Below the pieces are notes generated by a model, which saw only the letters and a list, made by a program, of their open reading frames with translations, had not been told where the DNA came from and ran no database searches. From Glandiceps talaboti (taxonomy: Eukaryota; Hemichordata; Enteropneusta; Spengelidae), in contig NC_135564.1 in NCBI RefSeq assembly GCF_964340395.1, forward strand, positions 1,633,501-1,697,500: DNA of 64,000 nucleotides, in the 5' to 3' direction. The stretch's first letter is position 1, and each line of letters opens with the position of its first letter. Made by a program: the position numbers and the translations under genes. Below, in pieces: positions 11,313 to 21,210 of the stretch.

Positions 11313-13610
11313 TTGTACGGCAATCTATTACAAGCATCAAAATAATTTAAAATACTTTTTTCTGAGTTTTGAGGCATTTGTTTTTTTCAAAACATTGCAT
11401 TTTTTAATACAATGTCATCAATTTTTTATGAATCATAGTTTTAATGAGCTTTTAACATTGACATGTTCCTTTCTCAAAAGTTTTACTTTTTAAAAAAATT
11501 AAAAAGAAAAAATGCAATTTTTATGAATACATTTCCCCCCACCCCCCCCCCCCCCCGAGATTTGAAGATCCTTATCTTCAAAGCTTTTATACAAAGTTGC
11601 AATTTCTATAATCTATTTGATGTAGGAAAGTTTTGTGGATGATATAAAAACGGAACAAATTGCTCACACATCTCGTATAATGTTAGATTTAGGAATATAC
11701 TGACATAATGAGAAAAAATTATGTTTTCTGATGGAATGCAAATCAAGTCATGGCATTAACCTTTTTTGTCATTATTATATAAACAGATTTATAAATGAAA
11801 ATGACAGAATACTAACGATCATTACACCATGCACAGCCCAAGTTGTCTTTGAACAGAAAATACATGTCTAAGTGACTAGTTCTACAGTACTCGATATACG
11901 AGTCAAATGTTCAAAAATCACCATTATTTTACCAGATTTTTCATAATTTGTGCTTGACGTCGAGGTATGATTATGTTATTCTCCAATATTTTTCTTCTTT
12001 AAGCTAGAAAATACTTATGACCTAAGTTTTTTTTACTACCTTTCAATTCGTAGTGACAGGGCTCCCTAGGTCACTTGTATTTTCCTTGGCTGAACGACGA
12101 ATGAAAATATTGGGGAATAATATTTAAAAGTACAAAGAATATCATTTTTTCATATGTATGTGATTTTTACACTTATCACTATAAAAAAATTCACTTTTTG
12201 GCATAAATCTGTCATTTTATATCAAATTAATTTATCACTATTTTGGTAGGAACTATTTTGTGTTGTTTAAAAATCAACTAATTCCTATTTCAAGGAACCA
12301 GAATCTTGTGGGTTTTTTTTTTTTATAAAAACCAGATAATTAATATTTCATTTGTATGAAACATTTTACATTCCACTTTTAAAAATATTATTTTTAGGAA
12401 ATATTCCTACGTAATTACTTCTATCTCAAAAGTAATTAATATTTTGTTAGAACTCTTTCTATTAGTATTCTATCATATGAAATTAAACTTGTGAAGTACA
12501 ATTATTAATAATCTCATCTAAAAATCAGTTACTGTTCAAAAGATTGTGTTCCTCTTTGAAATATTAATAATGTAAAACTTAACATTTCTGTAGGACTGAA
12601 AAATGTGTTTATTTCATTCAAAGTTTTTTATTATATTTACAGGAAATTTCTAGATTAAATATAAAAACTAATTGTAAATGACACTGTAATAATTACCATT
12701 TCTTGAGGAAGTGTTCCTTTTTTTTAAATATTAATTTCAGCTTGATTACAATTCCAGGATATGACTTCACTCGGTAAATTCTTAGATTAAATATTAAAAA
12801 TCAATTTTAAACGAAGCATATAATAATACATATTTGGTAAAATATTGTGTCCTTTTTTAAATATTAACAGTCTAATAATTGATATTTCTGCTGGAAATTT
12901 TTTTTTTTTTGAAATATTACTTTTTTTTTCTTGATAATATTTTTAGGAAATGACTTTATTGAGTAAATTTTTAGATTAATTATTCCGTGTAAAAAAATCA
13001 GTTCTTAGCACAAACTGATGACTGATCAATAATGAATAGTACAGGATGTGATATATTGGATCAAGTCCTCAATAATTGGATAATATATTTGTGTAAGACA
13101 TACATTGGAAAGCTTTGATGTAGCTGTGGTTGCCTAGTAGCCAGCCATCTTGTACAAATGGGGCCTGCTAGTCTCAAAGATTTACCTAGCATACTGACAC
13201 TCACATGATGACAGCTATGGCCTCTATGCCACCAGCTCATTTCATTTGAAATACATTTTTCTTTCTTTTTTTTTCATTTTCTAAAATCTAGGTCAAAAAA
13301 ATGAATAAATGTACCATTTCTAAGTCAAGTCTTGTCGCCGTAATAAAATAGTGACACAATTCTCAAAATATTGTAAGTGGAGTATTTATCAGTTATCACT
13401 GGGGACTGGAGGGGAATATTGAAGCATCAGGGAAAGAAACTTGCATTCTCCTTACTCAGCATAATTGAGATTTATAAAGATAAAGACAGACACCACCTTT
13501 CAACCTATTTCCTAAATGTACATTTTCATGTCATTTTGGCAAAACATCAACCTTACAAACTAAGAGTTCAAAATTCCAACAATTAAAAAAAACAACATGG
13601 AAATGTAAAC
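11313..13610. other. AT-rich intergenic DNA, no gene seen
   Basis: Long AT-rich stretch with a C-run at 11530-11556. The region 12300-13000 has loosely repeated phrases (AGGAAAT..., TAGATTAAATAT, AAATATTA) suggesting an old, very diverged tandem array of about 120-150 bp. Confidence 0.4.
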
Positions 13611-13628
13611 GAGACTAAGGTTTCTTAC

Positions 13629-13689
13629 CTGTAAACTGACCTTGAAGACTTCTGAGGACAAGTGTCCTTGTAGTTCGTCTTGTAGACAT
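13629..13689 (-). CDS. candidate first coding exon of a minus-strand gene
   Basis: On the minus strand an ATG (13689-13687) opens 20 codons plus one base, beginning MSTRRTTRTLVLRS, and ends at an excellent donor TTTACAG|GTAAGAAA. Upstream on that strand are a TATA-like TTTTTAAAAGG (about 13819-13829) and an inverted CCAAT box (13888-13892), spaced like a compact promoter. The Arg/Thr/Ser-rich start would suit a mitochondrial presequence, but that is speculation. No partner exon was recognised between 13600 and 1, so the exon may be non-coding or chance. Confidence 0.25.
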
Positions 13690-13817
13690 TGGACAGTGTG
13701 TGGGCTAGATATAGGACATGTAATGTTTGTATACTGTATGACAATACACGCTCTAACCTTGCCCTACCCGGGCCCTACCCACCGTACATGCCCATTCATC
13801 AGACAGTCACTCGGCAG

Positions 13818-13892
13818 CCTTTTAAAAAGACTTTCAGAGACAATACTGAGCCACCTCTGACTGGCCTCTGAGTGCCCCCAGTCTTAACCAAT
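13818..13892 (-). promoter_or_regulatory. possible minus-strand promoter (TATA-like plus CCAAT)
   Basis: On the minus strand GATTGGTT (over 13888-13892) precedes TTTTTAAAAGG (over 13819-13829) by about 60 bp. The candidate exon donor at 13629 lies about 190 bp further on. The order fits a polymerase II core promoter, but both motifs are short. Confidence 0.2.
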
Positions 13893-13899
13893 CAAATTC

Positions 13900-15010
13900 T
13901 TTGTGTCTTGCTCAATACAGACCAGCTTATTGCACATACATCAAGGACTATCCCCTCTAAAGTGTAGTCTCACCTTGAATTACAAACACAGATTATTTTA
14001 TGGGATTATCTCAAAACTGGGACAAATGATTGCAATTAAAAATAAGGTACAGGATCAGGATAATCCTTGTAAAAGTCAAAGATGCGACAATAATTTGAAG
14101 ATTATCTAGAAACTTTGAATTGATTTGTAAAAATATTAAAAATTGCCAAATAATACCAATACACGTCAGTTTTTGTATTTTTACATCTTTAAAACTTAGA
14201 ATTAATACATAACGATGACTTTAGGGCTCATCTCAAAATTTAAAAAAATACAAATTAGTTTTAGGGCTTGTCTCAAAAATATGAAATTGGTGAAAATAAA
14301 GATTAGTTTTTAGAACTTATTTTAAAACTTTAAATTGGTCAAAATGCAGATTAGTTTCAGGGGTCATCTCAAAACTTCGAATCAGTCAATATCGTATCAG
14401 TATTTTTTTACATATACAGAAAGATTTACAGAATAGTTTAGGACATTACGATCACACAGATTATCTTAAGGACCATCTCAAAACTTGTTACTTACAAAGT
14501 AGTACATGTACATCATATCAAAATTCATGTTGATCCTTCAATACATGACGTACATCAGCTTCACAATGGATTTGCTATTTATAGCTGGTGTCAACTCTAG
14601 GATGTGGTGTGGTGATGTGTGGTGATACGCACATTGTAGATTAAATAGTGTGAAAAAAAATTGACATTTTCAAATGACGTTTTCAAAAATTATAAAGTCA
14701 GAAAATGACAATAACAAAGTAAAAGTTGGGTTATTTATTCTACAAAAGTAAATTTTTGTCAGTACAAGTTATTACAAGAAATCATATTTACCTAATATTG
14801 TGATAAAATTAAAATTTGTGATGAATCATCACATATTCAAAAAGTGACCATAACAAAGTGAAATATGGGTTATTTATTCCACAAAATTCAATGACATTTG
14901 TCAATACATGTTATTTCCAAAACTTTTCATGTACCTAGTATCGCTTTATTTACCTAATGTTATGAAAAATAGAAAATGTTCAACGATGTTTAAAAAAAAC
15001 ATGAGATGAA
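13900..15010. other. AT-rich DNA with loosely repeated phrases, no gene
   Basis: Between 14190 and 14490 the phrase TTAGG(G)NTCATCTCAAAACTT recurs about five times at 50-90-bp spacing. Between 14690 and 14900 AAAGTGACAATAACAAAGT and GGGTTATTTATTCYACAAAA occur twice about 150 bp apart. These are decayed tandem repeats. Confidence 0.45.
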
Positions 15011-15012
15011 AA

Positions 15013-15165
15013 AAACCCAATGATGTGTTTCCGATAACATAGCCTCAGAATGTAGGTTGGGATTTTGTTTGAAATATTTAAAAAATGTTAACGGTTGGCA
15101 GCTTAAACTAGAATTGGTCAAGTTATAGGAAACATAGAATTTTTTTATATTTAGCCTTACAGTCA
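15013..15165 (+). mobile_element. MITE, GGTTCCGGTTAC family, internally deleted copy
   Basis: The start GATGTGTTTCCGATAACATAG and the end GGCAGCTTAAACTAG..GGTCAAGTTATAGGAAACATAG plus TTTTATATTTAGCCTTA match the two ends of the longer copy at 59940-60298, with about 200 bp of interior missing. Confidence 0.6.
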
Positions 15166-15399
15166 GAAAACGACAGTGATATTTGGGTTACTATTCCCTA
15201 GAAATTGAATAATATTTGTGAATACATAAAAAGTTTTTATTTAACTAATATTGTGAAAAAATACTGGAATGAAGAGTGAGCTGGCTGACATATTCACTTG
15301 CCATTTGGTTTGATCATTCAGATAACTAGGTCAAAGGTCAGACATGGTTAATTACATCAACGTTAGTGTTATCAACATTATAATATAACATCCGGTAGA

Positions 15400-15810
15400 C
15401 TGTGTCGTTGTTGGAATACTAACAAGTTTACTATCTGATTAGGTTTTTTCAGCTGTAATGATGTCTTATAACTTTTAAAAAACACAGTGTAATATTTCAC
15501 ATAACAAATGAACAATTGAAAAATAAAATACTAACAAGTGTACTATCTGATTAGGGTTTTTTAGCTGTAACAATGTCAAAAGTGTAAGTCTTATAACTTT
15601 AAAAAACAGAGTGTAATATTTCACATTTTCTGAACAAACAAACAATTGAAAAATAAAATACTAACAAGTGTACTATCTGATTATTAATATTTTTTTTAGC
15701 TGTAACAATGTGAAAAGTGTGCTATGAGTCTTATAACTTTAAAAACACAGTGTATTTTAATATTTCACATTTTACGAACAAACAAAATTGAAAAAGCTAA
15801 TAGATGTATG
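15400..15810. repeat. about 120-bp tandem repeat, 3 copies
   Basis: ACTAACAAGTNTACTATCTG followed by ATTA..TTTTTTAGCTGTAA, then CTTATAACTTT and ACAGTGTAATATTTCACAT, occurs starting at about 15419, 15530 and 15659. Copies differ by small indels. Confidence 0.7.
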
Positions 15811-15889
15811 CTGTTGCTGGTATTTTTTATGGGGGGGGGAGTGGGGGGGAGATAAAAATCCCTTCTTTACTAGATTTGTTGTTTGATTA

Positions 15890-16552
15890 TTAACCAAACT
15901 GGCTTACCCTCGTTATAAATTTTTAACCAAACTGGCTTACCCTCGTCATAAATTTTTAACCAAACTGGCTTACCCTCGTTATAAATTTTTAACCAAACTG
16001 GCTTACCCTCGTCATAAATTTTTAACCAAACTGGCTTACCCTCGTTATAAATTTTTAACCAAACTGGCTTATCCTCGTTATAAATTTTTAACCAAACTGG
16101 CTTACCCTCGTCATAAATTTTTAACCAAACTGGCTTACCCTCGTCATAAATTTTTAACCAAACTGGCTTACCCTCGTCATAAATTTTTAACCAAACTGGC
16201 TTACCCTCGTCATAAATTTTTAACCAAACTGGCTTACCCTCGTCATAAATTTTTAACCAAACTGGCTTACCCTCGTCATAAATTTTTAACCAAACTGGCT
16301 TAGCCTCGTCATAAATTTTTAACCAAACTGGCTTACCCTCGTCATAAATTTTTAACCAAACTGGCTTACCCTCGTCATAAATTTTTAACCAAACTGGCTT
16401 ACCCTCGTCATAAATTTTTAACCAAACTGGCTTACCCTCGTTATAAATTTTTAACCAAACTGGCTTACCCTCGTCATAAATTTTTAACCAAACTGGCTTA
16501 CCCTCGTCATAAATTTTTAACCAAACTGGCTTACCCTCGTCATAAATTTTTA
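15890..16552. repeat. 33-bp minisatellite, about 20 copies
   Basis: The unit reads AACCAAACTGGCTTACCCTC then GTCATAAATTTTT. Twenty copies run head-to-tail with only a few variants: GTT/GTC ATAAAT, one AGCCTCG and one ATCCTCG. Because the unit is a multiple of three with no stop on the minus strand, an open frame of 229 codons (16559-15870) repeats VWLKIYDEGKP. Every variant seen changes an amino acid (D/N, G/A, G/D), so there is no sign of protein-level constraint and I do not call it a gene. Confidence 0.95.
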
Positions 16553-16724
16553 AAAACATTTAAAAGCAATCCTGAGTATCTCTGTAGTTAATATTGTACA
16601 ATTGTTCTCCCTAGAATTTTTTATTTTAAGAAGGCTCAGATAATTCCAAGACCTTTTGTTGTTGCTATTGGAGACCAGGTAAAGGGCAGCTTATACAATG
16701 TCTTCCATGTTTCATTAATTTAGA

Positions 16725-16782
16725 GTGTAACCCCCCCCCCCTTTTTTTTCTTTCTCTTTTTTTTTTCTTTTTTTTTTCTTAC
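16725..16782. repeat. poly-C / poly-T low-complexity tract
   Basis: A C-run followed by T and CTTT runs. Similar C or G runs occur at 11530-11556, 18775-18791, 20421-20434, 22199-22232, 27435-27450 and 30150-30162. Confidence 0.85.
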
Positions 16783-16937
16783 ATATACATACAATTATAT
16801 AAACTTATTTTTTCAACAAAAAGGTGAGGTAAACATTGTAAGAGTACACTTTTATTTAGTCATATAATAACAGGTTTATCAGGGTTTTTCTCATTATAAT
16901 TTATCTGTTTTTGATATGAAGTCACAGTGTTTGTCTT

Positions 16938-17172
16938 AGAATTTTTAACAAGAAATTGCAAAAGACTAATAAATGTAAAAAATGTTTGTTTGTACGTACA
17001 ATAACAAACGTTCTACACATTTTTTAGGTTCTTGCACTGTTTCAAGTTACAAACCCAGACTTGGTCTATGTTGTGTCCCATTGATTTTTCAAGTAGGAAG
17101 CCATGATAATTTGTTTTGTAAATTAAAAATCGAAAATAATACCTAATACTCATCCATATGGCAACATTAAAG
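16938..17172 (-). mobile_element. CCATATGGATGAGG MITE family, inverted copy
   Basis: AAATTGCAAAAGACTAATAA, the palindromic core TTTGTACGTACAATAACAAAC, and the end TTTTCAAGTAGGAAGCCATG...ACTCATCCATATGG match the element at 24037-24329. The end seen here corresponds to that element's left arm in reverse. The other end is eroded. Confidence 0.6.
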
Positions 17173-18099
17173 GGGTGCAACAGTCTCAAATTGAATTTTC
17201 CTATTATACTTTTCACATGAATAATTACTGATGTGTTATTCTACTTCTTGAAATATATTTAATCACTATGGTGACCAAACATCTGTAGCGTCACATTCTG
17301 ACAATTTAAATAATGCTATAATTATAGGGTGTACCCTTAAATTGTCACTAACATTAAGATCATAAAGTAATTGTAACTGAAAGTTTTGTCATACTAAAGG
17401 TTACTTTGCACAACGTACACATTCATATAACCGTAATACAATAAGCGTTCTGTGTATGTAGAAAAAAACTCGGCAAAATAAGTTGGTGCCTCAAGGCGGA
17501 CTATATAACATTTAAACTTGGCAAGGTGCCCTAGAAGTATTAAAAAACAAACTCTTTAATGCCTATTATGTCTTCAATAAAGAATTTTAAAGTACTTTGA
17601 GTAGTAGATATTGTGAAAAATCATGACAATACCCTTGGGTTCAAGATTTATACAGACACAGGACAAAACAAGACCAAAACACATCTTTTATTAGATAGAG
17701 ACATCAATAAATCAACCTTGATATAGTGACTGGCCAAGGTAGTTGACATTTCCTTGACAAGCTGTTCACCTCTTCGCCACTTAAATGACTTTTTATTCAA
17801 TAAAGTAAACTTGTATCAACAGGTTGCATGTGTATTCCTGAACTTGAACAGCAACAAACAAAAAGTGTTGTGTTTTTTTAAACATTTATTCACTTATTTT
17901 GGCCAACATTTTACACGTTTCCTACCGAGATAATGTCACTTTTTCAATTCTTTTACTCTTCTAAGTTTTTTGGAAGAATTTATTCAATCAAGTACATCAT
18001 AAGCTATTTAAGTATTGGACGTGTGATATCATCTATTTACGATGTTCCCCATAGATGGTAACTGGCATGAATACAGAATCTTATGCGTCAGGAGAAGGG
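17173..18099. other. no gene seen
   Basis: AT-rich intergenic sequence with no clear repeat, RNA gene or exon. Confidence 0.5.
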
Positions 18100-18745
18100 T
18101 GTACAGTTTGTTCTCTATGGATGAGTAATATACTGCAGAATTTCTCAGATTGGAGGGGGGTGGGTTGTGTACAATCAATGTTCTCCATGGATGGGTAACA
18201 TAATGCAGAATTTGTCAGATTGGAGGGGGGTGGGGTGTGTACAATCAATGTTCTCCATGGATGGGTAACATAATGCAGAATTTCTCAGATTGGAGGGGGG
18301 TGGGTTGTGTACAATCAATGTTCTCCATGGATGTGTAACATAATGCAGAATTTCTCAGATGGGAGGGGGTGGAGGTGTGTGTACAATCAATGTTCTCCAT
18401 GGATGAGTAACATAATGCAGAATTTCTCAGATTGGAGGGGGGTGGGGTGTGTGTACAATCAATGTTCTCCGTGGATGGGTAACATAATGCAGAATTTCCT
18501 AAGTGAGGGGTGGGGGTGGAGGTGTGTGTACAATCAATGTTCTCCATGGATGAGTAACATAATGCAGAATTTCTCAGATTGGAGGGGGGTGGGGTGTGTG
18601 TACAATCAATGTTCTCCGTGGATGGGTAACATAATGCAGAATTTCCTAAGTGAGGGGTGGGGGTAGGGTATACAATGTTCTCCATGGATAGGTAACATCA
18701 ATGCACAATTTCTCAGATGGAGGGGGGTGTACAATCGTTCTTGAT
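18100..18745. repeat. 70/72/75-bp minisatellite with higher-order repeat
   Basis: ACAATCAATGTTCTCC recurs at 18171, 18241, 18311, 18383, 18455, 18530 and 18602, with degenerate copies at both ends. The unit is ACAATCAATGTTCTCCATGG, ATGGGTAACATAATGCAGAA, TTTCTCAGATTGGAGG and a G/T-rich end. The pair of 72- and 75-bp units is itself duplicated (18383-18529 and 18530-18676), forming a 147-bp higher-order unit. Open frames on both strands are by-products. Confidence 0.9.
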
Positions 18746-19340
18746 GAATGGGTAGAATTTCTCAGTGTGTGTATGGGGGGGGGGGGGGGGTCGAGAAGCA
18801 TAAAATATTTCCAGATGGGTAACTAAATGCAAAATATCCCAGAGTCAAAAGAGGTAGATTGGTGGTGGATGTACAATGCTCTCCATAGATGGTTAATATA
18901 CATGCAGAATTCTCAGAGTTTGGGTCTATAAATCTATAAACTAATACAAATGGTTATTATTTAGTAAACAGTAGAGTAATGAAATTTAGTTTCCCATGGA
19001 TGGACGACAAAGATGGAGATAAGTGGGTTTGGGGATGGGTAGGATGGGTTCACATGATTGATATATTATGAAACAAATTGTTAATCTTCTGAAGGGACGG
19101 AAGTCATCTTCAGTCATATCAATACATCCTACTTGTCATCATAATGATGGCCATTAAATTTGTCCTTCTACTGGAACCACCTTCATAACTTATAAAGATC
19201 ACTTTTATTGTCATAATCTGTCAACCTTAAAGTCATAACTTTTGATCTATTTCCCCTAGAGAGATAATGTCATTACCTATATTACCACAGATGAACTAAA
19301 TACTGTGACAACTTTGTCATTAATTATCTTGAAAAAGTTT
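18746..19340. other. no gene seen; decayed edge of the minisatellite
   Basis: A G-run at 18775-18791 and scattered CTCCATAGATGG/GCAGAATTCTCAG phrases up to about 18915 show older copies of the 70-bp unit. The remainder is unremarkable. Confidence 0.45.
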
Positions 19341-20345
19341 GGACTACAAGTCCTTCAAGATCTACAATGACCATAAGTTGTTCTTAAGATATAAAGTTTT
19401 TGATGATGTGGGTCCACAGCTACCTCTGAACAAATTGTTACTTTATCACCACTAGTTAGTTGTAAGACATACACTCACTGACTCAGTCAGATAACTTTTC
19501 ATTTAAGCTGCAAAAAGTTTGGACTACAAGTCCTTCAACATCCATTCACCATGTGTTACTCTATCATAATTTTTTTTGACACCATGGGGCCACTGTTACC
19601 TTGAACAATGTCATTACCAAGAGATCACCATATTGAACACATTTGTCATGCACCTGTGCTGAAAAAGTCTGACTACAACTTTAACAAGTCCTTCAACATT
19701 CATTGACCATGTGTTAACTGTTCTAAGATCTTAAGATGCCATAAGACAACAGCTACCTTGAAGAAAATTTGTTACCCATCACCATAGATAAATTATTAGT
19801 TAGAAAAATTGATTCGGTCAGATTACATTTATGCTGAAGTAGTTTGGTCTACTTCATAATTTATTTTGTTGTTACAAATTATGTTGTCATACATCGGTAG
19901 TGATAATTTGTAATTTATGCTTTAAAAAGTTTGGACCACAAGTCCTTTGACATCCATTGACTGTATGTTGTTTATTTTTAGGACACTATGAAGTCACAGA
20001 TGAACCAAATAGATGTACAGTGATAACTTGTCATTTATGCCAAAAAGTTTGGAGTACAAGTCCTCCAACATCCTATGAGGCCAACTGTACACTACCTTGA
20101 AAATGTCATACCTACCGGTAATCACCATAGATGAACTAAATACATTTAAGTTGTCATTTATACCAAAAAGGTTGGAGTGCAAGTCCTTCACCATCCATTG
20201 ACCAGCTGTTGTTCTAATCTGTAGATGCCATGGGACCATAGCCACCTTGAACATGCATTTGAACACGCCTCCTAGATGACCTCTCAACAAAACAAACTTA
20301 TAACCTTGTATGACAATGACAAACTTTTGAACTTGCATTTGGACT
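19330..20345. repeat. diverged tandem repeat, about 120-190 bp unit
   Basis: AAAAAGTTTGGACTACAAGTCC followed by TTCAACATCCATTGACCAT-like sequence recurs at about 19333, 19510, 19665, 19924, 20041 and 20165. Between copies come GATGCCATGRGRCC(A)CAG..ACCTTGAA and ATCACCATAGATGAACTAAAT. Six or more diverged copies form a roughly 1-kb block. Confidence 0.7.
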
Positions 20346-20474
20346 TGGCAAGGATAACTTACTTATTAGTGTACTACACTAATGGTTAGACCATTTAGCA
20401 CTCTCCATGATAGGTCTCTAGCCCCCCCCCCCCCTATTGTGGTATATCACTTAACAATTAATGGCATAAATTCT

Positions 20475-20795
20475 CAATCTCTCCACCACATCTCAATTAC
20501 TCAATTTACCCCCTCCTCTCTCAGTCCTTCTCTCTCCACCACATCTCAATTACTCAATTTACCCCCTCCTCTCTCAGTCCTTGTCTCTCCACCACATCTC
20601 AATTACTCAATTTACCCCTTCCCCTCTCAGTCCTTCTCTCTCCACCACATCTCAATTACTCAATTTACCCCCTCTCCTCTCAGTCCTTCTCTCTCCACCA
20701 CATCTCAATTACTCAATTTACCCCCTCCCCTCTCAGTCCTTCTCTCGCCACCACATCTCAATTACTCACTCTACCCCTCCCCTCCCAAACATAAA
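20475..20795. repeat. 53-bp minisatellite, 6 copies
   Basis: CTCCACCACATCTCAATTAC starts at 20481, 20534, 20587, 20640, 20693 and 20746, exactly 53 bp apart. Each unit ends in a C/T-rich CCCCCTCCTCTCTCAGTCC part. The Ser/Pro-rich open frame 20382-20882 is produced by the array. Confidence 0.93.
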
Positions 20796-21140
20796 TATAA
20801 TATATTCATAACCTATCTCAATCCCAATTACCTCTCCCTAGTATTCAATTTCAATGATACATTGGTTAAACCAATTACCTAGACTGTCACTGAGTCCTTT
20901 GGTAGATTTTGTTTAAAGTTTCATAATCTTCAATGTTTTGAGTTTGTTAATTTACTTTCAGTTTTTAAGGAAATGTTGTGCTAAACTGTTTTAATTTACT
21001 AGTAGTAGTCCCCATGGCTACATGGTCACATGACTGTTTTACAACCACTCACTCAGGTTATCGTTAATAAATTTAATTTTATTCAAATAATTAATGACAA
21101 AAGCCTGGGTACTTGAGTAAGTCTACTAATTACCATATAT

Positions 21141-21207
<67 letters not shown>
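21141..21207. repeat. (CA)n microsatellite
   Basis: About 33 uninterrupted CA dinucleotides. Confidence 0.97.

Positions 21208-21210
<3 letters not shown>

Noticed and set aside
10685-11493. Long open frames rich in His, Ser, Ile or Met
   Set aside because: They are translations of ATGG and TCA microsatellites, open in every frame and on both strands.
15890-16552. Regular 33-bp array that might be taken for a CRISPR or a repeat-protein gene
   Set aside because: Units are head-to-tail with no unique spacers, and variants are all amino-acid changing. It is a minisatellite in animal DNA.
18245-18685. 146-codon repeat frame with NSALCY and NIDCTH repeats
   Set aside because: By-product of the 70-75-bp minisatellite.
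20382-20882. 166-codon Ser/Pro-rich frame
   Set aside because: Generated by the 53-bp minisatellite; the unit is not a multiple of three, so the repeat changes frame from copy to copy.
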